A stretch of DNA of 64,000 nt from Streptomyces monomycini (GCF_022271435.1 NZ_JAFIQY010000023.1:1-64000); one strand, 5' to 3'. Numbered from the stretch's first letter, positions 7,676 through 16,739 are shown. Notes: generated by a model not told the origin, from the sequence alone. Made by a program: numbers and translations.

Positions 7676-9565
7676 TCAGGGAACGCGCGGCCCGGTGGAC
7701 GGTGACGGTGCGACCGTCAGCGGAATGTCCAGGACGTTGCCGGACGGAGCGGCCGGGGCGCCTTCGGACGGGGCGCCTTCGGACGGAGCGTCTTCGGACG
7801 GAATGGCCAGGCGCAGGATGTAGGCCCCTGAGCGCGGCCCGGTGTGCACAGGCGGCAGGGCGGTACGGCCGTCGGCGTCCGCAGGAGGCAGGAGCAGCGA
7901 ACGCACCGGCCGGTCGTGCTCGTCCCGGAGGGACGGCCCGTCGAGAGCGGGCGCCGGCTGCTCGCCCTTGACGGCGGTCAGCACGGTCACGGCGATGCGC
8001 ACGCCGGCGGCGGGGCGGCCGTTCCGGGTGACCCGCACGGACGGCAGCTCGGCGAGGAGGCTGTCCGGACCTGCCTGGAGCGGCAGCGACAGCGGCGGAT
8101 GCCGCGGGTCCTGGTGGTCCTGGTCCCACAGCTCCAGACGGTAGGAGGGCGGCCGGACGGTGACGGTGAAGTCGACAGCCACGCCGCTGCCGCCGGGCGC
8201 CGTCGCGGTGAGCGTGAAACGTCCGGGGCGGTCGCCGGGCCGAAGGGCGGGGGCGGTGGCGATGCCGCCCCGGTCCGCCGTCACCGTCACGGTGCCGGCC
8301 TCCCCCGCCGGCCGCAGGCCGGTGCCGCGGAACGTGACCCGGGCGCCGGGCACGGGGTGGCCGTGCGCGTCGAGGGCCCGGACCTGCGGCTGCCGGCCGA
8401 AGGCCGTACCGGCTTCGGCCTCCAGGTGCCGGTCGCCGAGGCTCTCCAGCCGTACGACGGTGTGATGGTCCGCGACCGGCTCGGGCACCGGGTCGGGCTC
8501 GACCGGCGGGCGGTGGGGTGCCACCGGACGGCTCCCGGTGCCGGTCCCCTGCCCCGCCGGAACAGGCTTCGACGCACCGGAGCCGCCGGAGCCGCCGGAG
8601 CCGCTGGAGCCGCTGGAGCCGCTGGAGCCGCCGGATTCCTGGGGCAGCGTCCGGTCCCGGTCCGGTTGGGCCGGCCGGCCGGTACGGGTGGGCTGGTGCG
8701 CCCGGCGTACGTCGGCCGCCCTCTCCGCGGGGTCGGGCCGGTGCGGCGTGGCGGGAGCGTCGTCCGGCGTCTGAGCGACCTCGGAACCGCGATAGGTGTC
8801 CATCCACTTCCGTACGGCATTCACGTACGCACGCGAATTGTTGTAACTCAGAATCGCCCGGTCCAGATCAGCACCCCGGCTCAGATCCCGGTCCCCCGCA
8901 CACAGGTAACGAGCCGTACCCAACGCGGCATCAAACATGTTGTTCGGGTCCTTGACCCCGTCACCATTACCGTCCGCACCCCAGCTCCCCCACGTCGACG
9001 GAATGAACTGCATCGGCCCCACCGCACGGTCGAACACAGCGTCCCCGTCCCACCGCCCCCCATCGGTGTCCCGGATCAGCGCGAACTGCGCCCCGTCCAG
9101 CCGCGGTCCCCGGATCGGCCGTGCCGTCGAGCCGTCACCACGCAACCCGTAACCAGAAGCATGCACGGACTCCACCCGTCCGATCCCCGCCACCAACTGC
9201 CACGGCAGACGGCACGACGGCTGGCTCCCCCGCAACACCCCCTCCGCCTTGCGATACGCAGCCAACGCCGTCGCAGGAATGCCCGCGGTGCCCGGCGACG
9301 CCGTACCGGTGTCTCCCGCGCCGGGCTCCTTGCCCTGGCCGTCCCGCAGAAGGTTGGGCAGGTCAAGGGCAGGGTCGCCGCGGTGCCGCGACTGCGGGCT
9401 GTCCAGGCCGGCGTCGGCCTGGCGGGCATCGGCGCGCGACGGGCCGGCGGCCTCCAGAGGGCTGAGGGTTGCCGCGGCGCTCAGGCTGGCGGCCAGGGCG
9501 CAGGCACACAGGCTCTGACGCACCCGGCGCGCGACCAGAGTGGGCAGGGTGGGGAACGGGTTCAC
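7676..9565 (-). CDS. Secreted lytic transglycosylase with Ser/Gly linker and Ig-like tail
   Basis: GTG at 9565 (AAGGA about 12 bases upstream) gives 629 residues with an N-terminal signal sequence. Residues about 90-265 are an MltB/SLT_2-type lytic transglycosylase domain: GIGRVES carries the probable catalytic Glu, followed by RAVGPMQFIPSTWGSWG, GDGVKDPNNMFDA and YNNSRAYVNAVRKW. Such enzymes cleave the glycan chain of peptidoglycan. A Ser/Gly linker coded by nine-base DNA repeats (about 8575-8635) leads to Ig-like/invasin-like repeats (HPVPGARVTF, then RPAAGVRIAV) and a repeated PSEGA tail. The tail suggests surface display or substrate binding rather than extra catalysis. An earlier GTG at 9607 lacks a good ribosome site. 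Confidence 0.85.
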   Translation of the reverse strand: MNPFPTLPTLVARRVRQSLCACALAASLSAAATLSPLEAAGPSRADARQADAGLDSPQSRHRGDPALDLPNLLRDGQGKEPGAGDTGTASPGTAGIPATALAAYRKAEGVLRGSQPSCRLPWQLVAGIGRVESVHASGYGLRGDGSTARPIRGPRLDGAQFALIRDTDGGRWDGDAVFDRAVGPMQFIPSTWGSWGADGNGDGVKDPNNMFDAALGTARYLCAGDRDLSRGADLDRAILSYNNSRAYVNAVRKWMDTYRGSEVAQTPDDAPATPHRPDPAERAADVRRAHQPTRTGRPAQPDRDRTLPQESGGSSGSSGSSGSGGSGGSGASKPVPAGQGTGTGSRPVAPHRPPVEPDPVPEPVADHHTVVRLESLGDRHLEAEAGTAFGRQPQVRALDAHGHPVPGARVTFRGTGLRPAGEAGTVTVTADRGGIATAPALRPGDRPGRFTLTATAPGGSGVAVDFTVTVRPPSYRLELWDQDHQDPRHPPLSLPLQAGPDSLLAELPSVRVTRNGRPAAGVRIAVTVLTAVKGEQPAPALDGPSLRDEHDRPVRSLLLPPADADGRTALPPVHTGPRSGAYILRLAIPSEDAPSEGAPSEGAPAAPSGNVLDIPLTVAPSPSTGPRVP

Positions 9566-9715
9566 GGGCGGGCAGGTCCTTGGCGTGCGGAAAAGAACAA
9601 GGGGCACGGTGTCGTGGACACCGGCTCATGGAAGAGCACCGGTGGGAGCGGGACGCCCCGACCGGTGCCGGGTTCAGGGCCGGAGACCGGCCGTTCGGCC
9701 GTGGCCCTGGCAGCG

Positions 9716-9751
9716 GTCCGGCCGGCCCTCGGAGACGACGGCCGGCCGGAC
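9716..9751 (-). terminator. Hairpin terminator after the second pseudoprotease
   Basis: GTCCGGCCGGCC at 9716-9727 pairs perfectly with GGCCGGCCGGAC at 9740-9751. It lies 18 bp after the minus-strand stop at 9770. Confidence 0.65.
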
Positions 9752-9769
9752 TGCGGTGCTGTGCGTGCT

Positions 9770-11368
9770 TCAGCCGACGAGCTTGACCTCGCCGTGCGTC
9801 CCCTGGGCGTCCACGCCCGGGTAGAGGCCGAGCGACTGGTCGGCCCAGCGCACGAGGACGTCGTTGGGCCGGTCGTTGGCCACGAAGGCACCCGCCCCGA
9901 CCACGGTCGCGCCGGTCCACGGCGACTTGGCCGGGCGAATCTTGATCTCGCCGTGCAGGCCGGCGGTGGTGATGCCCGGGTAGATGGTGGCTTCACCGTC
10001 GGACCAGCGCACCAGCAGGTCCGCGGTCTTCTTGCCGGTGAACTCGCCCGAGGTGATCTGCGTGGCGTGCGGCCACGTGGTGTTCGCCTTGACCAGGACC
10101 TTCTGGGAGGCCGGCTTGACACCGTTGGTGTCCAGGTCGGGGTGGAGCGTGACGTGGCCGTCGTTCCAGACGACCACCAGGTCGTCGCGCTGCGCGTTGG
10201 CGGTGTAGCGACCCGCGGTGATCTGCGTGGCCTTGGTCCAGTCGGCGCTCTTGGCCAGCATCTTCTCGCCGTGGAAACCGGTCTTGTCCACGTGGGTGTA
10301 CTGCGTCACCTCGCCGTCGACCCAGCGCACCACCAGACCGTCCGAGCCGTTGCCGAAGCTGGCGCCGGTGATCTGCCGGGCGTAGTCCCAGGTGCTCTTC
10401 TTCTTGGGGGTGTTCGGGGCCGCCAGACGGTACTCGGCGACGAAGGGGTGCTTGGCGTCCTTGTCGTCACCGCCCTGGTAGAGGGTCATCTCGGCGTCGG
10501 TCCAGCGCACGATCAGGTCCATGTGCCGGGTGCCGCCGGCCGAACCGCCGGTGAAGTAGCCCGACGCGACGTGCGTGGCCTTGCCCCACGGCGCGTTGGG
10601 GAAGACGCTGCGGTAACGGACCTTGCTGACCCAGTCGTTCAGGTCGTCCACCCGCGCGTCCACGGCGCCGGTGCGGGTCTCGGCCGGGTCGGTGCCCAGG
10701 CACCCGCCCTGCCAGGACGTGTTGTTGACCGCGACCAGCTCGACCTGGCCGTCCTTCTCCCGCAGCGCCGGCCCGCCGGTGTCGCCCTTGCACACCGAGG
10801 CGTCCTTGCCGGTGAGGCCGAGCGCCCCGTCGCGTACGGAGTCCACCGTGAACGCGGCGGCGTGCAGCTTGTCCGGCACCCACTCGGTCTTCGTCCGCCC
10901 GAAGCCCGCGACCTTGAGCTGCTCGCCCTCGACGGGAGCGGCGGTACCGACGGTCACCGGGGTGACGCCGGCGACCGGCTTGGCGAGCTTGGCCATGACC
11001 AGGTCACGGCCCTGGTAGGGCACCAGTTCATCGATCTGGACCTCGCTGCCGCCCGTCCCGGCCAGGTCGGTACGGCCGATGGTGGCCGTCGTCGGCCACG
11101 CGGGCTTCCCCTCGGAGACCTGCGGCGCCTTGGCCGGGTCGGCGGCGAAGCAGCTCGCCGCGGTGAGCAGCCACTGCTTGTCGACCAGCGCGCCGGAGCA
11201 GCTGCGCTTGCCGTCACCGATGTCGAGCTTGGCGGTGAACGCGTAGTCACCGGAGGCGACCGGAGCATTCGCGACGGCGTGGGCGGTGGCGCTGGTCAGC
11301 ACGCCGGCCGCGAGAGTGGTGGTGAGGATTCCAGCGAGCCATCCGGCTCGGGCACGTGTGCTGTACAT
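9770..11368 (-). CDS. Secreted trypsin-fold pseudoprotease with FG-GAP-like beta-propeller
   Basis: ATG at 11368 gives 532 residues: signal peptide (to about residue 31), trypsin fold (about 35-250) and at least five propeller repeats (DLIVRWTDAEM, GLVVRWVDGEV, DLVVVWNDGHV, DLLVRWSDGEA, DVLVRWADQSL). As in the 2855-4072 protein, TAAHC is TAASC and GDSGGP is GDTGGP, while GRDLVMAKL keeps the Asp region and CLGTD and CKGD keep the disulfide cysteines. The two degenerate domains are clearly paralogous along their full length (LDIGDG, CSGALVD, TAASCFA, GRTKT, CKGDTGGP, GGCLGTD, ETRTGAV). A binding, inhibitor-like or decoy role is more likely than ordinary proteolysis, but this is inference. Confidence 0.87.
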   Translation of the reverse strand: MYSTRARAGWLAGILTTTLAAGVLTSATAHAVANAPVASGDYAFTAKLDIGDGKRSCSGALVDKQWLLTAASCFAADPAKAPQVSEGKPAWPTTATIGRTDLAGTGGSEVQIDELVPYQGRDLVMAKLAKPVAGVTPVTVGTAAPVEGEQLKVAGFGRTKTEWVPDKLHAAAFTVDSVRDGALGLTGKDASVCKGDTGGPALREKDGQVELVAVNNTSWQGGCLGTDPAETRTGAVDARVDDLNDWVSKVRYRSVFPNAPWGKATHVASGYFTGGSAGGTRHMDLIVRWTDAEMTLYQGGDDKDAKHPFVAEYRLAAPNTPKKKSTWDYARQITGASFGNGSDGLVVRWVDGEVTQYTHVDKTGFHGEKMLAKSADWTKATQITAGRYTANAQRDDLVVVWNDGHVTLHPDLDTNGVKPASQKVLVKANTTWPHATQITSGEFTGKKTADLLVRWSDGEATIYPGITTAGLHGEIKIRPAKSPWTGATVVGAGAFVANDRPNDVLVRWADQSLGLYPGVDAQGTHGEVKLVG

Positions 11369-11398
11369 ATCTCTTTCTCAAACCCCGTGGTCATGGCC

Positions 11399-11425
11399 GG
11401 CTGCCGCTGGTGATCAGCGGCAGCC
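11399..11425 (-). terminator. Hairpin after the small secreted protein gene
   Basis: GGCTGCCGCTG at 11399-11409 pairs with CAGCGGCAGCC at 11415-11425. It lies 13 bp after the stop at 11439 and 30 bp before the next minus-strand start. Confidence 0.65.
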
Positions 11426-11438
11426 CGAGAACGCTCGA

Positions 11439-11966
11439 TCAGCCGACGCGAAGCTCCAGCAGGTCGGCCTTCTTGCCGCCCGAGGGGACGTCGGCGACGC
11501 CGACCGTCTTCACCTGGTTCGGGCCGTCATTGGTGACGACGGTCTGCTTCTTGCCGTCGGAGGTGAGGGTGGCCTTGACGACCTGCTTCTCGGTCCAGAT
11601 GCCGCTCACGTCGGGCACCTCCATGGTGAGGTTCCCCTTCTTGCCGGTCACCTTGAAGCAGTAGAAGACGGTGTCGAACCCCTTGTTGGCCTCGACCTTG
11701 ATCTTCCAGTCACCGGAGCACTCGGTCAGAAGGATGTGACCGTCCCCCTTGAGCAGCTTGAGGCCCTTCTCGGCGAGGATCTTGTCCGCGCCCGGGTAGC
11801 CGAAGTCCTCGACGGCGGAAGGCATTTCGTCTGCCGCTGCCTGCTGCACGCCGGCGCCCGCGGTGCGCGGGGCGGCCTGGGCCGTGGCGAGTGCGGAGAC
11901 CGCCGCGATGCTCGCGACGGCACCGACGACGCCGACAACCAGCCTCTTGCGGGCGCTAAGTATCAC
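11439..11966 (-). CDS. Small secreted protein of unknown family
   Basis: GTG at 11966 is preceded by GGAAGGAAA, giving 175 residues. The start is a clear Sec signal (ARKRLVVGVVGAVAS..., cleavage near AQA-A at about residue 30). The mature part is Lys-rich with beta-strand-like alternation, two cysteines (TECSGDW and VFYCFKV) that could form one disulfide, and a basic Gly-Lys tail. I recognise no catalytic motif. It is the most upstream gene of the minus-strand secretome group and lies head to head with the toxin gene, about 300 bp apart. Confidence 0.7.
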   Translation of the reverse strand: MILSARKRLVVGVVGAVASIAAVSALATAQAAPRTAGAGVQQAAADEMPSAVEDFGYPGADKILAEKGLKLLKGDGHILLTECSGDWKIKVEANKGFDTVFYCFKVTGKKGNLTMEVPDVSGIWTEKQVVKATLTSDGKKQTVVTNDGPNQVKTVGVADVPSGGKKADLLELRVG

Positions 11967-12272
11967 CAGGGTTTCCTTCCGAGGGGTGTGCGGCGCCGCA
12001 CGGCGGCCACATGAGAATTCCATTAAAGAGCAGCGGTGAACTTATCACCTGAACATCCCGACCAACCATTTACGACCCACGGGTAACAAAGTGATCACAA
12101 ATCCGACTTCGCGCCCCATGTCATCGCGGCCCACCAGGCCTGACCAGCGGCCGGGACGACACCGCCGAGGCGCCCCCGTCAACTGCCCGAGAGGGAGATC
12201 CGACAGTTCCGACGCCGTTACGCTCACCGCGCCGAAAGCCGGCAAGGCGTGAACAGCCTGAAGGGTTGTGTA

Positions 12273-15200
12273 GTGAGAGCGAGAGGAAAGTGGCGGCTCG
12301 GTATACGCGCTGTATGCGCGACCGCGCTGTCGCTGACGATCGTCGCGGGGGCAGTGGGGACGAGTCCCGCGTTCGCGACGGAAGAATCAGATGTATGGCC
12401 GGAGGATCAGAATCTCGATCCCGTCCCGGACACCCCACGCGGCCGTATCGTCAAGTTCTGGCAGGAGGGCGGGCCGGGCGTCAAGGCGGCTGCGGAAGCC
12501 GCCCTGCTGGGTACCGACGAGGACGTCCAGCGTTTCCTGGACAAGGAACAGGTTCTCCTTGAAGCCAAGGACGACCGCATCGAAGCCTTGCAGATCGTCT
12601 CCTTGGGCGGCGTCAATGTGCGGGGCGCGGCCACCCAGGCTTTGTCGGCCGACAATCCGGAAACGCTGCGGAACTTCCTGAAGGACGGCTGGGAGAAGCC
12701 GCTTCAGGCGGACCAGCGCATTGAGGCCCAGCAAGCGATCAGCACGGGCGGGCGGTACATCCAGGAGGCCGCCAAGGCGGCACTGAACGGCACGCCCGAC
12801 GACGTACGCGAGTTCCTGGACACCACCCGTCACTCCGCGGAAAAGGCGGACAACCGGGTCCGGATCCTGCAGATTGTGAGCACCGGCGGCCCAGCGGCCA
12901 AGGAAGCCGCGAAGGCTGCCCTTGAGGGTTCCGCCGAGGATTACAAGGAGTTCCTGGAGGTCGGCCAGTACGTCGCCCGTGACCGGGACCAGGAACGCGC
13001 GACCATCGAGCAACTGGCACAGCAGGCCAAGGAAGCGGGCGCTCGGGCCAAGCGCGAGACGGACGCCGCCAAGGTGGCCTCCGAGCGCGCGATCGAGGCG
13101 TCGAAGCTGGCCAAGGAGGCCGCGGAAGAGGCCAAGCGGGAGACCGAGGCCGCACGCAAGGACTCGTTGAAGGCGGCCAGCGCCGCCGGCCGCGCCGCGA
13201 AGGCGGCCAAGTCCGCGGCGTTGGCGGCGCAGCAGGCGATCAGCGCCGCGCGCGCCGCCAACAACGCGGCTCGTGTCGCGGCACACGCCGCCTCCCAGGC
13301 CGCGGCCGCCGCGGCCGGTGCGGCCAATGCCGCTTCCCGGGCCCAGAACGCCGCCGCGGCCGCGGCGTCGGACGCCTCCCAGGCCTCCACCGCGCGTAAG
13401 GCCGCTGAGCAGGCCCGCGACGCCGCCAAGGGCGCCGAGAAGGCGGCTGACGCCGCCGATCAGGCAGGCATCGCCTCGGACGAAGCGAGCAAGGCCGCCG
13501 GTGCGGCGCTGAGCGCCGGCCGTAACGCGGACGCCGCGGCATCCGCCGCGGGCGAGGCGAGCGGTTTCGCGGACGCGGCCGGAGCCCATTCCGGTGAGGC
13601 CCGTGCCGCCGCGGCGCAGGCGCGCCGCCACGCAGCCGAGGCCACCCGGGCGGCCAACCGCTCCTCGGCCCTGGCGAAGCAGGCGGCGAGTGAGGCGTAT
13701 GCGTCACGCAACGCGGCCAGGTCGGCTGCCCAGCATGCCAACAATGCCGCGGACGCCGCCGAGGACGCGGCCAAGCACGCGGGGGAAGCCAACAAGCAGG
13801 CCGAGAAGGCGGCGAACCACGCCAAGGCCGCCAAGGACTCCGCCACCGAGGCCACCAACGCCGTGGCACAGGCGCGCAAGACCCACGCGCTGGTGCGGCA
13901 GACCGAGGAGGAAGAACTCACGTCCCGTACGGCCGCCGCGATTGCGAAGGCCAAGGACCTCAAGGACGAGGACGATCAGCGCAAGGCCGTCGAAGCGGCC
14001 ACGCTGAAGGAGTTCAAGGACCTCAACGCCGAGGCCGACCGCCTGGCCACCGAGGCCGCCGAGCCCGGCAGCTCGGTCAAGGACACGGCCGTCAAGGGCC
14101 GCAAGGTCGCGCTGCGTGTCATGGAGACCGGTGGTCCCTGGAGCCAGGCAGCCGCCGAGGTCGCCCTGGCCGGCTCGGACGACGAGGTGCGCAAGTACGT
14201 ACGGTCGGGCCACAAGAAGGCCGTCGAGCAGGACGAACGCTTCCGCACGGAACGCCTGGCGGACGAGGGCGTGTCCGAGGCCGTCAAGCAGGGGGCCGAG
14301 AAGGCGCTCCAGGGCGACGCCAAGGCGGTCAGCGACTTCCTGAGCACCGGGCAGCACCAGGTGGCGTCGGCCGAGTACCGCATCCAGGCACTGCGGCTGA
14401 ACAGCACCGGCGCCACGCAGGTGAAGGAGGCCGCCAAGGCCGCACTCAACGACGGTTCCCCCGAAAAGCTGCTGGCCTTCCTGCACCAGGGCCAGTACAC
14501 CGCCCAGGCGGCGGACGAGCGGGTCCGGGCCCTGCAGCTGCTGAGCAACGGTGGTCCGGAGGTCAAGGCCGCCGCCCAGATCGCCTTGGAGGGGCCGCCG
14601 CAGCTGCTGCACACCTTCATCGAGGCGGGGCAGTACATGGCCCAGCGCAAGGACAGCCTGGCCGCCACGCACAACGCGCAGATCGAACGGCTCATCGCTG
14701 AGGCGGACGGGGTGGCCGCCACGGCGCGGGAAAACGCCCACAAGGCCAACGAGTACGCGCTGCGGGCGAAGCACGCGGCCGCGGAAGCCGACAAGGCCGC
14801 GGCTGAGGCCAAGAAGGCGGCAGGCCAGGCCCGGCAGTACGCGGACGACGCCAAGAAGTCGGCCGAGCGGGCCGAGGCATCGGCCCGGCAGGCCGCCGAG
14901 TCCGCCAGGAAGGCGCGTGCCGCCGAGGCCGACGCCAAGCGCGCCGCGTTGGACGCGTCCAACTCCGCTGCCCGTGCCGAGGCGTCGGCCGTGATGGCCC
15001 GGGGCTCGGCCGACTCGGCCTGGACGGCTGCCAACGACGCGCGCGCGTCCGCCCTCCAGGCGGGCAAGGACTCCGAGGCGGCCCAGGAGGCCGCTGACGG
15101 GGCCAAGGAGATCGCCGAGCAGAAGAAGAAGGCCGAGGAGGAGGCCAAGCGCCGGGACAAGGAGGCCCGGGAACGGCAGGAGAGGATCAACGAGATCCTC

Positions 15201-16280
15201 CGGCAGCGGGCCGAGACGGACAACGAAGAGGACCTGAACTGGTCCGACCTCGGCCACTTCGCCGCCGACCTCGGCGGCGCCATTCCCGGTCCGGTGGGCA
15301 CCATTTCCAATGGCGTCAACTGCGGCTGGTACGCCAAGGACGGCCAGGTCGCCGACGCCGCGGCGTCCTGCGCCGGCATGATCCCCGGCGTCGGCACGGC
15401 CAAGTCCGGCTCGAAGCTGTCCAAGTGGGGCAAGAAGTTCTGGAACGCCGCCTTCAGCAAGAAGGGCAGGCTCCCGAAATTCTGCCCGGTCAACAGTTTC
15501 ACCCCCGAGACACCGGTCGTGATGGCCGACGGCTCCGCCAAGGCCATCAAGGACATCGCCAAGGGTGACAAGGTCCTCGCCGCAGACCCCGAGACGGGCG
15601 CGCGCGGAGCGCGGCCGGTCGAACAGGTCATCGTCGGCGACGGCACCAAGCACCTGGTCGAGCTGACGATCGACACCGACGGGCCGCAGGGCAACGCCAC
15701 CGGCACCGTCAACGCGACCGACGGGCACCCTCTCTGGGTCGAGAACCTGGGCACCTGGGTCAAGGCCGGGGACATCCGCAAGGGCGCGCTGCTGCGTACC
15801 GAGGACGGCTCGAACGTAACGGTCACGAATACGCGCACCTGGACTGCTTCCCAGCGTGTCTTCAACCTCACGGTCGGCGGTATCCACACCTTCCACGTCC
15901 GGGCCGGCTCGACCGCGGTCCTGGTGCACAACAAGGGCGGGTGCCCCGTCCCGCTGCGGGACTGGACCACCAAGCGGTTCCGTTACGGCGACAACGAGTT
16001 CCAGCTCGACAAGAAGGGCATGGAGCACATCCTCAAGCGCCACCACCCCAAGTACTGGGACGGTTCCGTCAAGAAGGAGCAGTCGTTCCTGGACCCGAAG
16101 CTGTCCGTCGACGACCTCAAGCACGTGGTCGGCGAGGTCATGAATCAGAATCGGAACACTCTGCTTGAGAATGGCATCAAGCACAAGTACCAGGTGACGG
16201 GGACGGTCAACGGTGTCAAGTACACGCTCGGCATGAAGAAGGGCGGCCGGGTGGGCCAGCTCTACCCGGTCTACGAGTAG
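12273..16280 (+). CDS. Secreted polymorphic toxin: ALF repeats, Ala-rich coiled coils, HINT domain, probable EndoU nuclease
   Basis: GTG at 12273 is preferred over the in-frame GTG at 12249 because AAGGG lies seven bases upstream; this gives 1335 residues. Order: signal peptide (to about 36); four ALF-type repeats of about 48 residues (56-234); an Ala-rich coiled coil (245-544); a second ALF block (607-794); a second coiled coil (to about 979); a Gly-rich pre-toxin stretch with two cysteines; a HINT autoprotease domain (about 1071-1220, from CPVNSF with VVMADGSAKAIKDI to VLVHN); and a tip of about 115 residues. The tip is basic and has HILKRHHP and a final GRVGQLYPVYE, which fits bacterial EndoU RNases. 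HINT domains release such tips. The family assignment of the tip is by pattern only. Confidence 0.88.
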   Translation: MRARGKWRLGIRAVCATALSLTIVAGAVGTSPAFATEESDVWPEDQNLDPVPDTPRGRIVKFWQEGGPGVKAAAEAALLGTDEDVQRFLDKEQVLLEAKDDRIEALQIVSLGGVNVRGAATQALSADNPETLRNFLKDGWEKPLQADQRIEAQQAISTGGRYIQEAAKAALNGTPDDVREFLDTTRHSAEKADNRVRILQIVSTGGPAAKEAAKAALEGSAEDYKEFLEVGQYVARDRDQERATIEQLAQQAKEAGARAKRETDAAKVASERAIEASKLAKEAAEEAKRETEAARKDSLKAASAAGRAAKAAKSAALAAQQAISAARAANNAARVAAHAASQAAAAAAGAANAASRAQNAAAAAASDASQASTARKAAEQARDAAKGAEKAADAADQAGIASDEASKAAGAALSAGRNADAAASAAGEASGFADAAGAHSGEARAAAAQARRHAAEATRAANRSSALAKQAASEAYASRNAARSAAQHANNAADAAEDAAKHAGEANKQAEKAANHAKAAKDSATEATNAVAQARKTHALVRQTEEEELTSRTAAAIAKAKDLKDEDDQRKAVEAATLKEFKDLNAEADRLATEAAEPGSSVKDTAVKGRKVALRVMETGGPWSQAAAEVALAGSDDEVRKYVRSGHKKAVEQDERFRTERLADEGVSEAVKQGAEKALQGDAKAVSDFLSTGQHQVASAEYRIQALRLNSTGATQVKEAAKAALNDGSPEKLLAFLHQGQYTAQAADERVRALQLLSNGGPEVKAAAQIALEGPPQLLHTFIEAGQYMAQRKDSLAATHNAQIERLIAEADGVAATARENAHKANEYALRAKHAAAEADKAAAEAKKAAGQARQYADDAKKSAERAEASARQAAESARKARAAEADAKRAALDASNSAARAEASAVMARGSADSAWTAANDARASALQAGKDSEAAQEAADGAKEIAEQKKKAEEEAKRRDKEARERQERINEILRQRAETDNEEDLNWSDLGHFAADLGGAIPGPVGTISNGVNCGWYAKDGQVADAAASCAGMIPGVGTAKSGSKLSKWGKKFWNAAFSKKGRLPKFCPVNSFTPETPVVMADGSAKAIKDIAKGDKVLAADPETGARGARPVEQVIVGDGTKHLVELTIDTDGPQGNATGTVNATDGHPLWVENLGTWVKAGDIRKGALLRTEDGSNVTVTNTRTWTASQRVFNLTVGGIHTFHVRAGSTAVLVHNKGGCPVPLRDWTTKRFRYGDNEFQLDKKGMEHILKRHHPKYWDGSVKKEQSFLDPKLSVDDLKHVVGEVMNQNRNTLLENGIKHKYQVTGTVNGVKYTLGMKKGGRVGQLYPVYE

Positions 16281-16298
16281 AAACAGGAGTGCAGACCA

Positions 16299-16739
16299 GT
16301 GGTGGAAATCGATTCGTTCTTCAGGCTCCCGGACGGCACCTTCGTACGGGCGAGTGACTGTGACGTGGTGCCGCCCGACCCCGACTACGTCGAGGGCGCC
16401 CTTGAGCTGTCCGTCTACGGGCAAGAACTCATCGGCAAGGACGAGTGGGACTACATCGACGACCTCTGGTGCTACCTCTCCGACATGGTGCCGAAGGTGC
16501 AGTCGACGGGTTACGCGGAAACATATTTCCCGGACCAGCCGATCAAGCTCTCTTTCCGGAAGGAAGGCTCCCGGATTCTGGTCACGGCCACCATCGGCAA
16601 GGACATCAGGAAGGCGAGCGCCGCGTCGGAGGAGTTTCTGACCGCTGTCCGTCAGGCCGGGCTGGCATTCTTCGACGCGTTGTCGAGACTGCTCCCGGAC
16701 GAGGACAACGCCGTAGCGCGGAAGGCGCTGTCCTCCTGA
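16299..16739 (+). CDS. Probable cognate immunity protein of the HINT/EndoU toxin
   Basis: The gene starts 18 bp after the toxin stop at a GTG (16299, with an in-frame GTG next to it) behind AGGAG. It codes 146 residues, no signal peptide, acidic in its first half (ASDCDVVPPDPDYVEG, DEWDYIDDLW), ending in a helical stretch. A small cytosolic acidic protein directly after a basic nuclease tip is the standard toxin-immunity arrangement. I do not recognise the family. Immunity by direct binding to the EndoU tip is inference from position. Confidence 0.65.
   Translation: MVEIDSFFRLPDGTFVRASDCDVVPPDPDYVEGALELSVYGQELIGKDEWDYIDDLWCYLSDMVPKVQSTGYAETYFPDQPIKLSFRKEGSRILVTATIGKDIRKASAASEEFLTAVRQAGLAFFDALSRLLPDEDNAVARKALSS

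Noticed and set aside
8572..8640. Short repeats as a CRISPR array
   Set aside because: The units are nine bases, contiguous and in frame with a Ser/Gly linker; there are no spacers and no cas genes.
7844..11413. Plus-strand open frame of 1189 codons across the secretome genes
   Set aside because: It spans two genes, their hairpins and intergenic DNA on the other strand, and its translation is Gly/Arg/Val-rich noise.
12249..12272. GTG 12249 as the toxin start
   Set aside because: No ribosome site precedes it, while AAGGG is well placed for GTG 12273 in the same frame.
13704..16424. Very long open frame antisense to the toxin gene (906 codons)
   Set aside because: It mirrors the high third-position G/C of the plus-strand gene, has Leu/Gly/Val-rich shadow composition and no domain; the plus strand has clear repeats, HINT and signal peptide.
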